A stretch of DNA of 64,000 bases from Telopea speciosissima (Eukaryota; Streptophyta; Magnoliopsida; Proteales; Proteaceae), in assembly GCF_018873765.1 (NCBI RefSeq), contig NC_057918.1, positions 66,382,871 through 66,446,870 of the forward strand. Reading direction: 5' to 3'. The position numbers and the translations under genes were made by a program. Below, piece by piece: positions 53,470 through 64,000 of this stretch. Below the pieces are notes generated by a model. The model saw only the letters and a list, made by a program, of their open reading frames with translations, ran no database searches and was not told the DNA's origin. Positions within the stretch are counted from its first letter, which is position 1, and each line of letters begins with the position of its first letter.

Positions 53470-53826
53470 ATTGAATATATATAGTTAATCCTCATGCATC
53501 TAGTCATATGAGGATTGTGATTGAATCTGATAATTCCAACCTAATCAGATTCCTTACTGATAGCACACAGGCTTCGCCATTACTGATTCACCCGATATTT
53601 GATGATATTTTGCATTTGTCATCTTGGTTTACTATTTGTAATTTTCGTTGTATTCCAAGGGAGATTAACACTGTGGCTGACTCCCTGGCCCGGAGGGTCC
53701 TGTCGATTATATGCTTGACGGTTTGGCCTATTTCCAATCCTTGGTTGCGAGTGTTATGTTTGCTCTCAACACCTTGAGATGTTGCATGATCTAATAAATC
53801 TCTTTTTTCGTACAAAAAAAAAAAAA
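53470..53826 (+). mobile_element. 5'-truncated L1-type LINE with 12-bp target duplication
   Basis: 'actatatattat' occurs at 53458-53469 and again at 53827-53838, straight after a poly(A) run. The insert encodes the end of the LINE RNase H domain ('MRIVIESDNSNLIRFL', 'IPREINTVADSLARR') and a 3' UTR. The perfect duplication and tail indicate a fairly recent target-primed insertion. Confidence 0.9.
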
Positions 53827-54839
53827 ACTATATATTATTATATTTGTTCAAGTAGGAATTGAAAATGATGGATGATGTTAAAATGGATTAACAAAACCCT
53901 ACTTGCTCATAGAAAAAATAGTTTGTTTATCATGTGAGAGTGGAAAAAAAAATTGAAAAAACAAAAAATAAGAAAGGAATAGAAGGATGGGTGAAGATGG
54001 GAAGTTTGTTTTTTTCTTTTAATCACGTAGGCATGGGAAATATGAGACCGAGAGAGAATGGGGAAACACAGGAATATAAAGGCTTTGAAAACCGAGGTTG
54101 TCTTCATTACTGTTTCCCAACAGTGGCACTACACAAACCACAAGTAAACTGGTTGTGAATCGGATAATGAAAACCGAATAGAAACCAGTAAAACTGAACC
54201 GTATGCAAAATGATTATGATTCTGACTAATTCCTATCCAGTTCGGTTTTGATTTCACCTTATCAAAATGTAAATCGCACTGCAACCAAACCGAATAACCA
54301 GAACCGCACCGATTGACACCCTTACCTCTAACCATGAACAACTTTCTACCAAAAAAAAAAAAACCATGAACACCTTGTAAATCATGCAAGTTCCTCTCCT
54401 GATATAGATTAGATTTCAAGGAAAGTGTTACAACAATTACTAGCCATGACAAGGTTGGATTCCAGGGCCATTGCTCCTCCCCCCTTCTCGCGAGCATAGA
54501 TTAATTAGATTTCGAGGAAAAGTGTTACAACAACTATATGAATCAGTAACTCGGGGTCAAAAAGATATAACATTGTGGTCTGGACTTAGTCATTGACAAA
54601 AAACATTAAAATTCTTCCCTTATTGGATGAAGTTCCCAAATTAGCCTCCTCTCTTCCTATCATCGTTCTCCCCTTTTTTTTTGCTCCGTCTATTCCCAAA
54701 TTCCCCTCTTTTTTTTGACACCGGTTAATTACTCTGTCTTATTCCCAAAAGTCCTTTAAGGTAGGGTTATATAAAACCAAAGGTAAATGCATTCAATTCG
54801 GCTCAATTCTTTGTGATACACCAAAAAATATCCAACCAA

Positions 54840-55345
54840 CAAATGGTCGACACTTGGTAGAATCTTGATCGACAGTCAATGAGACGAATCGTGTGACACA
54901 TGTCGCAAAGCTTGACTTGGGGGGGGGGCAAGCAACCACTCAGAACACGATCCAAAGAGTCGTTCCCTCTAATGGCACATAGGAGGGAATCTCGTTTCCC
55001 ACTAGGGGACGTTCCCCCTCATTGAGGCAGATAACTGACCCCATTACCGTACGTGTCAGAAGATGGGAGACTGGGAAAAGTTATCAACTGCCTCGATAAC
55101 CATGTCAAGTATAAAAAGGGAAGAGGGGGACCCAGGTACGACATTCAGAATCTTACTTATTGCTCTCTCCGTACCTCTCCTCTGACTATTCATCTATGCT
55201 CCGGACTGACTTTGGCATCGGAGAGTCCCCCCCTCGGAGTTTGCTCCGGGCCTCTTCTTTGTTTTTTCTCTCCTTGTAGGTCGCACACGTCACCAGGAGG
55301 CTTTTTGGCGGCAACACTTGGTGATACCGCGATCTATCCTAGGAC
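54840..55345 (+). repeat. Possible Tat/Ogre-type Gypsy LTR fragment
   Basis: The phrase 'ggactgactttggcatcgg' followed by a C-rich segment and 'tgtaggtcgcacacgtc' resembles LTR ends of Tat-lineage Gypsy elements. No partner LTR, coding region or target duplication is visible, so the assignment rests on pattern memory. Confidence 0.35.
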
Positions 55346-56409
55346 ACTGATACCAAGATTACGAACCATGATTCCCATTGTTCCCTCGTTAGCAATTTAG
55401 CATGTTTTTCCTTCCCACACCATCCTCTTCCTCTTCCTCCCAGTCTTTCATCTTTCATCCATAGTTGGAAAACCAATTTTTCTGACTTGACTAGTCTTTC
55501 AGAAAAACCCAGTGACTCGGCTTCGTCAAACCCGGTCAAGGAAAGTCATGTTTTTTACTTTTTAATACATTAAATATGTATAAATTAGTAAAAAAAATCA
55601 GAAAATCCAGAAAATATGGAAAACCCCAATTAAAATAAGGAATCACATATCAATGCATTTTGAGTTTATACCATTGAACAACAGAAGGGAGTCGAAGAGT
55701 TGAGTGTTTTTTACTGTTTTAGAATATGGATTTAGTTTTTTACTCAACTCAGTTTCTAAGTGAACCGGCTTTATGATTTTTCAAAAAATGACTAAACTCA
55801 TCGAGTTTGTCATAACTCGGGTAAAAACACAGTCTTATTTGACTTGGACGATTTATGACCCAATCTCGTCATCTTTTACTATGACCTAGTCTATACGACT
55901 CTTGACCAGATTTTCCAAAATTTTAACTCGATTCGAACAATTCACGGGGAGTCACGCCAGTCAAAACTTGATTTTTCAACTATCCTTTCATCTAATTTGC
56001 TTCGAGTTTCCACTTTCCATATCACTCATCAGGTTTATTGTTTTTTTTTTCCTCGGTAAATCACTCTATCAGGTTGCTCATTGCCAAAAATGATGATCTT
56101 AGAAATTTGAGGCCATAAGTAGCAAGGAAAATATCATGTCAAGGTTTACCCAACCATCACTATCATTTTTTACCAAAAAATAAAAAAACCATCACATTTT
56201 TCCACCTTTTTATTTTTCCGGTTCTGTTTCTCTCTGCCCTTTCTCTTTTCTTTTCTTGACATCTAAACATAGCTTATACTCGATACCTAGTTTTCTGGCG
56301 AGGGACAAGATTTGCTGTTTGACGGTGTGAAATAATTACGTCTTTCTCAAGGCGATTTCAAAATTTAAACGGATGAAACTTTATGCTGATTTTTTTGTAA
56401 TTAACTTTA

Positions 56410-56590
56410 AGGCAAGAGTTCTCTGTAGGGGAGTGTGGCGTTCACTGTGCATTTGGGGGCCAATGGAAGTGTGCACGATGACATCAACATGGTGGTCATT
56501 ACCACTTTTTCATGGGGGCAGGGTGTTCATTTTGGCCCCCCCTCTTTGTGTCTAGGTGTAAGGGTACATTTTCCACTGAGAAAATTTCTC
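56410..56590. mobile_element. Foldback MITE, 181 bp, 9-10-bp target duplication
   Basis: 'attaacttta' is repeated perfectly at 56400-56409 and 56591-56600. The imperfect inverted ends contain 'ttctctgtagggg' and its degenerate partner near 56570-56588. Confidence 0.78.
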
Positions 56591-56718
56591 ATTAACTTTA
56601 TGTTCTAAACGTCCACGAAAAATTGGGATGAAAAAATCATACAATTTATTTTCTTTTTCTTTTTATTTCATTTAAACAGACCCTAATGCATTTAGTTGTT
56701 ATTGACTACCAATACAAT

Positions 56719-56885
56719 GGCATAATGATGGATTTTTATCGCCCCCTGTCCGGTCAGTGCACCACATTTGAGAATCCAACCATTAAACCATGGGTAATGA
56801 TGTCTTTTTATCTTCTCAAGTGTTGGGTGTATGATTGGATTCTCAAGTGTGGTGCACTGGGGCGGTAAAAATCCCATAATGACCA
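56719..56885. repeat. 167-bp foldback element
   Basis: The left arm 'ggcataatgatggattttta' with 'cgcccc' and then 'gtgcaccaca.ttgagaatcc' is matched inversely on the right (about 56830-56885). The arms are around 55 bp. No clear target duplication was found. Confidence 0.78.
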
Positions 56886-57142
56886 TGCTGCTCCTATTTT
56901 CGGACCATGGTTCGTAATCATGGAATCGGGTTGCCTAGAATTGGGCAAAATATGACCCATTTGCTCCTGTTTTCTTTTTAAAACTGTGATTTTCTTTTCT
57001 TTTATATCTTTTTACCCTTACCATTACAGGTGTATCAGATCCTCGGCCAATACCTATCAGATCCGATCGATATCGAGCGATCCGATCCTAAATTACGGGT
57101 CAGCAATCTACCGTGTCTTTCCTTTATATGCACCCACCTGTA

Positions 57143-57280
57143 GTTCCCTGCCCGACCCAATTCCCTAGTCCCTCTAACAAGGGGGGCTAGAATGACTACC
57201 CTATCCCTGCTCAAACACTCTGCTCGGGTGAGGTCCACCACCCCTATTAGTGGAACTGGGCCGGACAGGAACTGGGGGAC
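57143..57280. repeat. 138-bp foldback element
   Basis: The outer arms 'gttccctgcccgacccaatt' and the inverse of 'ggaactgggccggacaggaa' pair with gaps. The centre 'gactaccctatccctgctc' resembles that of the elements at 27602 and 41329. Confidence 0.6.
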
Positions 57281-57299
57281 ATAATTTTCCATGCGCCAT

Positions 57300-58930
57300 G
57301 TCTTCCATCTTTTTTTTTATGGGAAAATAAAAAGCTATATATTACTTGTGGGGCAAATTTACATCATGGTTATACACAAAATTCGACTTGGTGTTTAATG
57401 CCTTATCGGCCCAAAAACGTAACAGTTTTGTTAAGTTGTGATTATGACAAAAAGAAAAAGACACTTCTTTAGAAATGTCAGCCACCTGCAAAAAGAGATT
57501 TATGATTTCCAAAGGCCATGGAGATTGGGATGGAAATGGAAGAAGACTGGGCAGATTCTTGTGAGAGCACCAAACTTCTTTCATCTTCAACCCTAGTTTC
57601 GTAGCATGATCTAATCCTGTGGGTATTCCAAAAAGTCCTGGTTTCAAAAAATGAGTCGGATATAAGGTCCCTACTGCGATAAAAATAAATTTGCCCTTTA
57701 GCAAAATGCATGAGGCCCACCCTGATGGTCTATGCTCCTAGAGTCGTGTCCTGCACATATCAACACAAGAAAATGTAGAGTAGGTAAAGCAGAAAAAGTC
57801 AGCTCAAATTCATCGTTTGTTACATCCAAGGGCGGGAGTGAGGAGGGAGATATATGTAAATCCTTCATCCAATGGTCCACCTTCCTCATAACCAACAGAG
57901 GATTAGGTTTAATAAATCTTGTTATGCAAAGATTTCTACCAGAGAAATATCTACCGAGACACAACTATGAATTTAACTAAGAAATTGAATGAAATTGGAA
58001 CAACGGAGATGAGACTGCGAAGTGCTCTTTTCTTTATTTAATATTGAATAATGCTCAATGAATCTCCTGTACATGAGGGTCTAGCCCTTAATTTATAGGA
58101 ATAGAGATCAAGTTGGGGTATCCTTCCCTTTTCTGTAATTTTCTTTTCTGGGTGCACGGTTTTAGGAAAGCTTCCATTCCTGTTGAGATTCCCCCGTGAA
58201 TCTCGGGATCTCCACGATTCTTGAGGCAAGTGGGATCTTCTCTTGGTGGTTATATAACTGCCGTAGTGGGGCCTAACTTCATGACTGCCAGGCGTGTGAG
58301 AGTCTTTATGCCCGCTTGCCTCTTCTTTACCTTTGTGAATCGTGGGGAGTCCACGTGTATGGTCAGGATTTGAAGTACAAATTATGGTGTATCATTTGCC
58401 CCCTACTCTCTTTATGCCGGATGAGGTGTAGGGAGTAACTCGATATGCATCGTCGATGGGCCTTGACAAACTGCTGGGAGCTCGGATGGGTGGTCTGGGT
58501 CTGGCTAACACGGGGTTAGATCTGGTTGGAGATGACTCTTTCTCTGTTGGACATCTTTACCCTTATGGGTCATTTATTCATGCGCCGTCGGTAGCCGCTG
58601 TTAGCTCGTGGGAGCGAAATATCTGTCGCTTTTTGCACTTTTTGGAGGGGAGATTGAAGTTTAATTTTTGAACTCCTTTGTCTTCCCAATGTTTTTTGAT
58701 GATGATGCCCTCTCTTCGAGGTCCAGGCCTCTTCTTCTCCCTGTCATTTGGTTCGTTAAAAAAAATTATGCATTTGGATCTGACGGGAGTTGCGATGGTG
58801 TCCCAAGGGTATAAAATGTTTTAGCCTTTCTTAGTTTTTTCATTTCATCGTCTTCAAGCTCTGGTGTTAAAGATATTTCTTCGAGTTCTGTTCTAGCATC
58901 GTTCTGTGCCTTTTTATCTTCTTCGTCCCA
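57300..58930. other. No gene seen; possible 5' LTR/leader of the downstream element
   Basis: From about 57980 the style changes to sequence typical of LTR or leader DNA (a segment with 'tgtacatgagggtctagccc', later 'atttgccccctactc'). No partner repeat lies in the window. Short frames here are not recognisable. Confidence 0.3.
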
Positions 58931-58939
58931 AGTAAGTGC

Positions 58940-61640
58940 TTTTCTCTCTTTCTTTTTATCTACAATTCCTTTCTTTTCCTTTTCATATCCATTTCGGGGA
59001 AATGGGGAAACCCAAGAGAAACCTTTCTTCCAGAGAGAACTTAGAAATAGAATCCCTGTTTGACGAAGGTGAGAGATTATTCCATGGGGTTACCCAGGAA
59101 AGAAATCAGGGAATCTCCCCTCGATCACCCTTCGTTGGAGGCGTAAGTTCTAGAATCTCTGCATTCGTTCCTCGGAGCTCCAGCGAGGTGTTGGCCAGTA
59201 CTTCTAGCCTTGAATCCATGAAACAACTAGGAAGGAGGGGTTATTGAGTTCGACAACCGCAGCACGATCCTATCATTGGAAAAGGGGTTGATGAGATCCC
59301 CTCCATTCTGACTGAGTATAATCTCTCGGAGATCCGACATGTCTATGCAATTCCAGAGGAGGTTATTTTCAGAGTCCCCTCTCCCAAAGATAGACTGAAT
59401 CAGCCTCGGCCTCGGGAGGTTGGTCTTATCCTTGATGCCTTTGAAGCTGGTCTTTAGTATCCCCTTTCTCCTTTTGTGGGCCGACTTCTTAGGCATTATA
59501 AGATAGCCCCTAGTCAATTGGTTCCCAACGACTGGAGATGCGTGGGAGCCTTCTTAATCAAGTGCTTTCGATTGGAGAGACATCCTTCCACTGCCCTTTT
59601 CATCAGGTGCTTTACCTTGAATCAAAATAGCGGTAGTCCTGGTTGGTATTATTTTTGCCAACGGGGTGTACCAGTAGTGGATTCTCTTCCTTCCTCCAAC
59701 CATGGTTGGAAACAGAGGTTTTTCTGGTCCGTCTGTGAGGGGCCTAAGTGTCCCACCATGTGGAATTACCCTGATACTACAGCTAGAAACAAAATCCCTC
59801 TCTTAGGGGACTCCGAGGATAAGGTGACTTTGGAGAAGATGATAGCCGATAAGAGTCATATTAAGGCAGAGGTTATCAACGTCCAGGATATGGGCGAACT
59901 GGAGCGGGGTGAGCATCTCGAAAGTTCTTCCCTTTCCCATTTCCTGGGTATTTTTGGTTGTATTATAACTTCCTCCTTTTGTTGGTTGCAGTGGAGTTTG
60001 TTTTGGACTCTCTCACATCGTTCATAGAGAAGGAGGATCTCTAAGTTGCCGGGGACAAGGTTGTAGCCTCCTCGGATAAGGGCAAGAAGAGAAAATCACC
60101 CTCCACCGATCTGAGCAAGGATTCCTCAAAAAAAGGATCGTTTAAGCCTCCTTCTGTGCTTCCCTGAGGTTCAAAAATGGTAGAAGCTTCCTCGGGCAAA
60201 GAGAAGACTCCTAACTCGAGTTTGCTTTCTCAGGAGGAGGGGTCTTCTATGGTCCCAAAAGACCTTCCTCCCCCTTCTGGTACAAAAAAGGACAAGGGCA
60301 AGGGCAAGGCCAATCCGATGCATTTGTTCTCCGATGGTCCATTAGCAACGACTAGAGGGTGATTGGCAATATCGCGGCGGCCAAGAACATGGCCTTGAAT
60401 TGTGTTACTCCAGCTGATCAGGACTGGCTTACCGGGATGGCCGATGAGACTTTGGAGAAATCTATTCTTGCCCGGGCCTATGTGGTGATGTTTTATCCTC
60501 GGTTTGTGTTCTTATTTATTTCTCCTCGCTTACTAATTCTCATTCCATCTCTATTTCAGACGGTGGCTTTTGCCTCAGAGTTGGTGGAGCGCAAGAGGAA
60601 AGTTACCTCAGTGTATTAGGAATCTGAGAGTATAATGACGGAGTTGAGGAAGGCTGTCCAATACAACGAGGAACGGATTTTGGTTCTAAATACCCAGTTG
60701 ACCACTCTGAGGGCAGAGAAAGATTCCGTAGCGAAAGCGCTGGAGGCAACTCAGGAGAGTCTGAAGGAGGTGAAGGAGCAAGCCCAGTCTTCCGCGACAT
60801 CTTATGGGAAGATGAAAAAGAAGCTAGGTGAGAAGAAACAACAGCTCCGTAATCTGCAAACGGATCTTGATAGTCTAAGGGCTCAAGTTAATGATGCCAG
60901 GATTAGGGCCCTTGATGAATATCTTAAATCTGAAACTTGTAAGGTTCGCCACATGTCGCTGGCTTCTCTAACTATGCTGAAGATAGCTTACTCCATCTGC
61001 GTTCGACTGAAGAAGAGACAACCAGATTTTAACTTTGAAGGAATAATCGAGGTGGAGTATATGCTTGAGCGGTTAGAGTCAGGCGCCTACAAGCCTGCCT
61101 CTTTGGTTGGAAAATTGGACATCCATCGTCCCTCTTCTTTAATAATTCCTCAAGTGCCTTCTAATGAGGCCGATGGGCAAAGTTCTGGGGTCAGCCCTGA
61201 AGAAGCCACTATTGGTGAACCTGATCAAGCTGTAATTTCTGTTCCTTCTGAGTGTGCCCCCGAGCAAGATGTTGTGCAGAGTGTTGGGCAGGGAGAGGAG
61301 AATCCTCCCCCAGCTCCGTCGACTATGCCAGCTACCCTCGTGACTTTTGAAGATGCTGTAGATGCCTCTACGGTTTAATTTTCTATTCTACCAGATACTT
61401 TTGTGTTCTGAGGATAAGGCTTTGGAAGGTGCTCAGCGCCGCTATAACCGAGTGAGGGAGGTTGCTCCCCATTTTAGTTGGAGGAAGATAAGATTAGGTT
61501 TCGACCCTCGTGTTCCTGTGCAGGAGGTTGTACTTGACCCCTTGGCATTGTCCATACCATTTTTTCCTCCTCCACAGAATGTTCCCGGGCCTTTGCCCCC
61601 TAATCCTCCTCGTCCTGAGCTCAGATATCTGAAACTGTGA
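58940..61640 (+). pseudogene. 'Putative gypsy-type transposon' gene (Transposase_28-like), decayed
   Basis: The conceptual product starts 'MGKPKRNLSSRENL' (59001). After stops near 59245 and 59457 it reads the conserved core 'SPFVGRLLRHYKIAPSQLVP', then 'CVGAFLIKCFRLERHP' and 'WYYFCQRGVPVV'. This matches the plant 'putative gypsy type transposon' domain found in non-autonomous or gag-side parts of LTR elements. Intron-like breaks (GT near 59909 to AG near 59990; about 60480 to 60559) split the rest. A 247-residue frame (60635-61378) is strongly coiled-coil ('LNTQLTTLRAEKDSVAKALE') with a 'KSETCKVRHMSLASLTMLKI' conserved tail. Several stops make the whole unlikely to be functional. Confidence 0.7.
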
Positions 61641-61676
61641 TTTGTTGTATCTTGGGCAACTGTTGTCGTTCCTCAA

Positions 61677-61678
<2 letters not shown>

Positions 61679-61711
<33 letters not shown>
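61679..61711 (+). repeat. (TA)n microsatellite
   Basis: This is a run of about 16 TA units followed by a T run, downstream of the gypsy-type gene. Confidence 0.95.
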
Positions 61712-61715
<4 letters not shown>

Positions 61716-62304
61716 TTTTATGCTAAGAATTTATTGAATCTGTGTTACTTTTTTCTCTTATTGAGTTGTTAAATCCTTCTCTTCTCTTGGCTTCTAGCAA
61801 CGTTTGTCTTTTTCCCTGACGTACATATTCATCATGATGCGAATCTTTTTTTCAGAGATTTTTGTGGATTCCCCATGCTAGCATTTATTGTATCCTTGTT
61901 TGACTGGCGTTCCATATACTTTAGCATTAATGGGTTTGTTGAAGAAATCGAATCGTTGTCTAGGTAACTGCACCGGTTCCCATTTTTTAAGGAACATTGA
62001 TCCATGGGGGTTGAAACACGTGGCTTTAGGTGTAACTTCCCAATAAGTGGGGTATTTGTCCCTTTAATATTCTTTTTGCCTTTGAACCATCATTTTGCCC
62101 TATAAATAGGGTTAGCACCTTTCATACTTTTTGCTCCCCAAGGAAAAATGGGTTCTTTAGTGTTGTCTTTTCACTGCTGTTCCGTAGAGACTCTGCGCTT
62201 CTTATGGTGTTTTGGTTGCCATTGCTTTCTAAGATGCAGAGGTTGCATGTTTTTTATCTTCTTAGAAGTATCACTTTCGGCTTCAATCTTCAATTGACAT
62301 TTCC

Positions 62305-62839
62305 CTACACAACTTTGATCCTCAATTGACATGCAGTGTCTTTTGGGTGGACTGGCTGTGATGACGCCTCTTTGGGTGCCTTCCCTTTGCCAACTCTTTG
62401 GAGAAGGAAGGTTGCATCAAAGGAGTGGAGAATCTTAAGGAGGCTGCTCCCCGTCGGCTTCATTGTTAACGTATTTGGTGGGCAGTGGTGTGGATCTGTC
62501 AGTGCGCTAGGGCACCAGAAGCTAGTGGGGCGCTTAGTGCTCTTCAGGCCTCTCACCTCCTGTGGCTTGAGAGGAGTAGTAACAGGGCTATTTTGGTGCT
62601 TTAGTGCCCTTGATGGTGAATCCCATTTGGCAAAGTTGCCTCTTCTTGATTCTCGGGGTTTCTTTGGAGCAGGTGGTTTTACCTCATCATGGTTGAGCTC
62701 GGTATCGATCATTGTGAGGCTGATGTCAATACTACCCCTATCTCACACTTTGCCACCCTCAGCGTTCAATTTTCATCAGCCTTCTTCTGTTCGGGAGTGC
62801 ACTAATGGTTCTCTCCTGTCGGCGTGGTTGCGCTATTAG
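62305..62839. other. Unrecognised frames, probably 3' region of the element
   Basis: Open frames exist on both strands (62336-62839 plus, 62305-62712 minus). Neither shows a domain I recognise. Their place between the gypsy-type gene and the minisatellite suggests the untranslated or antisense part of the same element. Confidence 0.25.
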
Positions 62840-63084
62840 TTTGCCACGCTTTCTCCTTTTGATGAACTGGTCTTGTAACCGAGCATAGCTTCTTCATAGT
62901 ATTTGTAAATCTCATTGTGTACTTGTACTTGAAAGTTGAAATTGCTTTGTAAGCTTGTACTTGAATCATTACATACTTGTACTAGTAGACCGAAATAATA
63001 ATAAAAGAACTTTGTCTTTGTACACTTTGCCATGCATTCTTCATCTTTGCTATAGCTTGGCCTTATATTTTTACTTCACGTTTA

Positions 63085-63745
63085 CCTCTGTGGTCGGTTG
63101 ACCATTGCCTTAGATTTGGGGAAATGCCCCTATGGTGCAACTCACCATTATGGTCGGGTGACCATCATCTTTGGTTGGGAAAACGCCCCTATGGTGCAAC
63201 TCACCATTATGGTCGGGTGACCATCATCTTTGATTGGGGAAACGCCCCTATGGTGCAACTCACCATTTATGGTCTGGTGACCATTATCTTTGATTGGGGA
63301 AATGCCCCTATGGTGCAAGTCATCATTATGGTCGGGTGACCATCATTTTCTTTGGGGAAATGCCCCTATGGTGCAACTCACCATTATGGTCGGGTGATCA
63401 TCATTTTCTTTGGAGAAACGCCCCTATGGTGTAACTCATCATTATGGTCGGGTGACCATCATTCTCTTTGGGGAAACGCCCCTATGGTGCAACTCACCAT
63501 TATGGTCGAGTGACCATCATCTTTGGTTGGAGAAACGCCCCTATGGTGCAACTTACCATTATAGTCGGGTGACCATCATCTTTGGTTAGGGAAACGCCCC
63601 TATGGTGCAACTCACCATTATGGTCGGGTGACCATCATCTTTGGTTGGGAAAACGCCCCTATGGTGTAATTCACCATTATGGTTGGGTGACCATCATTTT
63701 CTTTGGGGAAACGCCCCTATGGTGCAACTCATCATTATGTTGGTT
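63085..63745 (+). repeat. ~59-bp minisatellite, about 11 copies
   Basis: The unit contains 'cgcccctatggtgcaactca' then 'ccattatggtcgggtgacca' and 'tcatctttggttgggaaa'. It recurs with spacing of 57-60 bp, from a degenerate first copy at about 63085 to about 63745, with light divergence and small length variation. It is direct-repeat DNA without unique spacers. Confidence 0.95.
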
Positions 63746-64000
63746 GCTGACACATTATTAACAAAAACAATAATATCCGTAGAGAACTCTAATGCTTGCC
63801 ATCAACTTTATTGATTAATCATTGATTTTCCACAAGTGACACATTTGAATTTCAAACAACTAACAACTTTAAAATTTAATTTTGGAATTCTAGCAACTGA
63901 GTACTACCAGAATTTAAACAACTGGGAATTGACCTTTATTGATAAAATTTTTGCAAGTTCTATGTATTCCAGGATCGTGGTATGGGTGTCCCCTCCAGGG

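Noticed and set aside
55053-55400. 115-codon plus-strand frame
   Set aside because: It overlaps LTR-like sequence and shows no recognisable domain.
63085-63745. CRISPR-like array
   Set aside because: The whole 59-bp period is conserved, so there are no unique spacers between short repeats. No cas genes are present and the window is a plant nuclear sequence.

Overview
This is a plant nuclear window. It holds intron-containing genes with GT-AG junctions, a plant PPR gene, an NTF2/RRM (G3BP-type) gene, Copia and Ty3/Gypsy LTR retrotransposons, Au-type SINEs, L1-type LINE tails and many MITEs. Codon use and gene families fit a flowering plant, probably a eudicot or early-diverging angiosperm. 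The species cannot be named from sequence alone. No prokaryotic-style operon, CRISPR array or organelle block is present.

Four genes look intact. They are an E/E+-type PPR gene (106-2124, minus), a nine-coding-exon NTF2-RRM-RGG gene (20726-33820, plus, 485 aa reconstructed), a three-exon TPR-like gene (34738-37214, minus, 376 aa reconstructed) and a single-exon C2-domain gene (50770-51909, plus). They do not form a pathway. They are housekeeping or regulatory genes separated by transposon-rich DNA.

Layout. 0-2.1 kb: PPR gene. 3.2-6.1 kb: a gag-only LTR element (TR-GAG type, perfect 5-bp target duplication) between 170-bp inverted repeats. 6.47-15.32 kb: a probable Mutator-like element with 200-bp terminal inverted repeats; it carries a pectinesterase 5' fragment (Pack-MULE-like), a hairpin element and a nested Copia remnant. 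18.9-19.3 kb: a decayed ARMADILLO-REPEAT-ONLY pseudogene. 20.2-33.8 kb: the NTF2-RRM gene, whose 6.3-kb intron 7 is filled by a chromodomain Gypsy element, MITEs and a SINE. 34.7-37.2 kb: TPR-like gene. 38-44 kb: LINE debris, foldback elements and an 837-bp hAT-like element. 44.1-47.3 kb: a chimeric LTR retrotransposon that has captured pieces of at least three host genes (an SRPK-type kinase, an organic cation/carnitine-type MFS transporter and a PPR gene). 47.4-50.3 kb: MITEs, LINE and SINE remnants. 50.6-51.9 kb: C2 gene. 52.8-57.3 kb: MITEs, a LINE 3' end with 12-bp target duplications and an LTR-like fragment. 58-64 kb: a decayed 'putative gypsy-type transposon' gene followed by an 11-copy ~59-bp minisatellite.

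The most interesting object is the chimeric retrotransposon at 44124-47334. Its two 264-bp LTRs differ at only about seven positions, so it is young, and one 621-codon frame runs through the kinase and transporter fragments. Its composition parallels maize Bs1, which also carries three host-gene fragments. Second are the Pack-MULE-like element and a 72-bp in-frame duplication that copied a splice acceptor in the NTF2-RRM gene. All coordinates, alignments and exon joins were made by eye.
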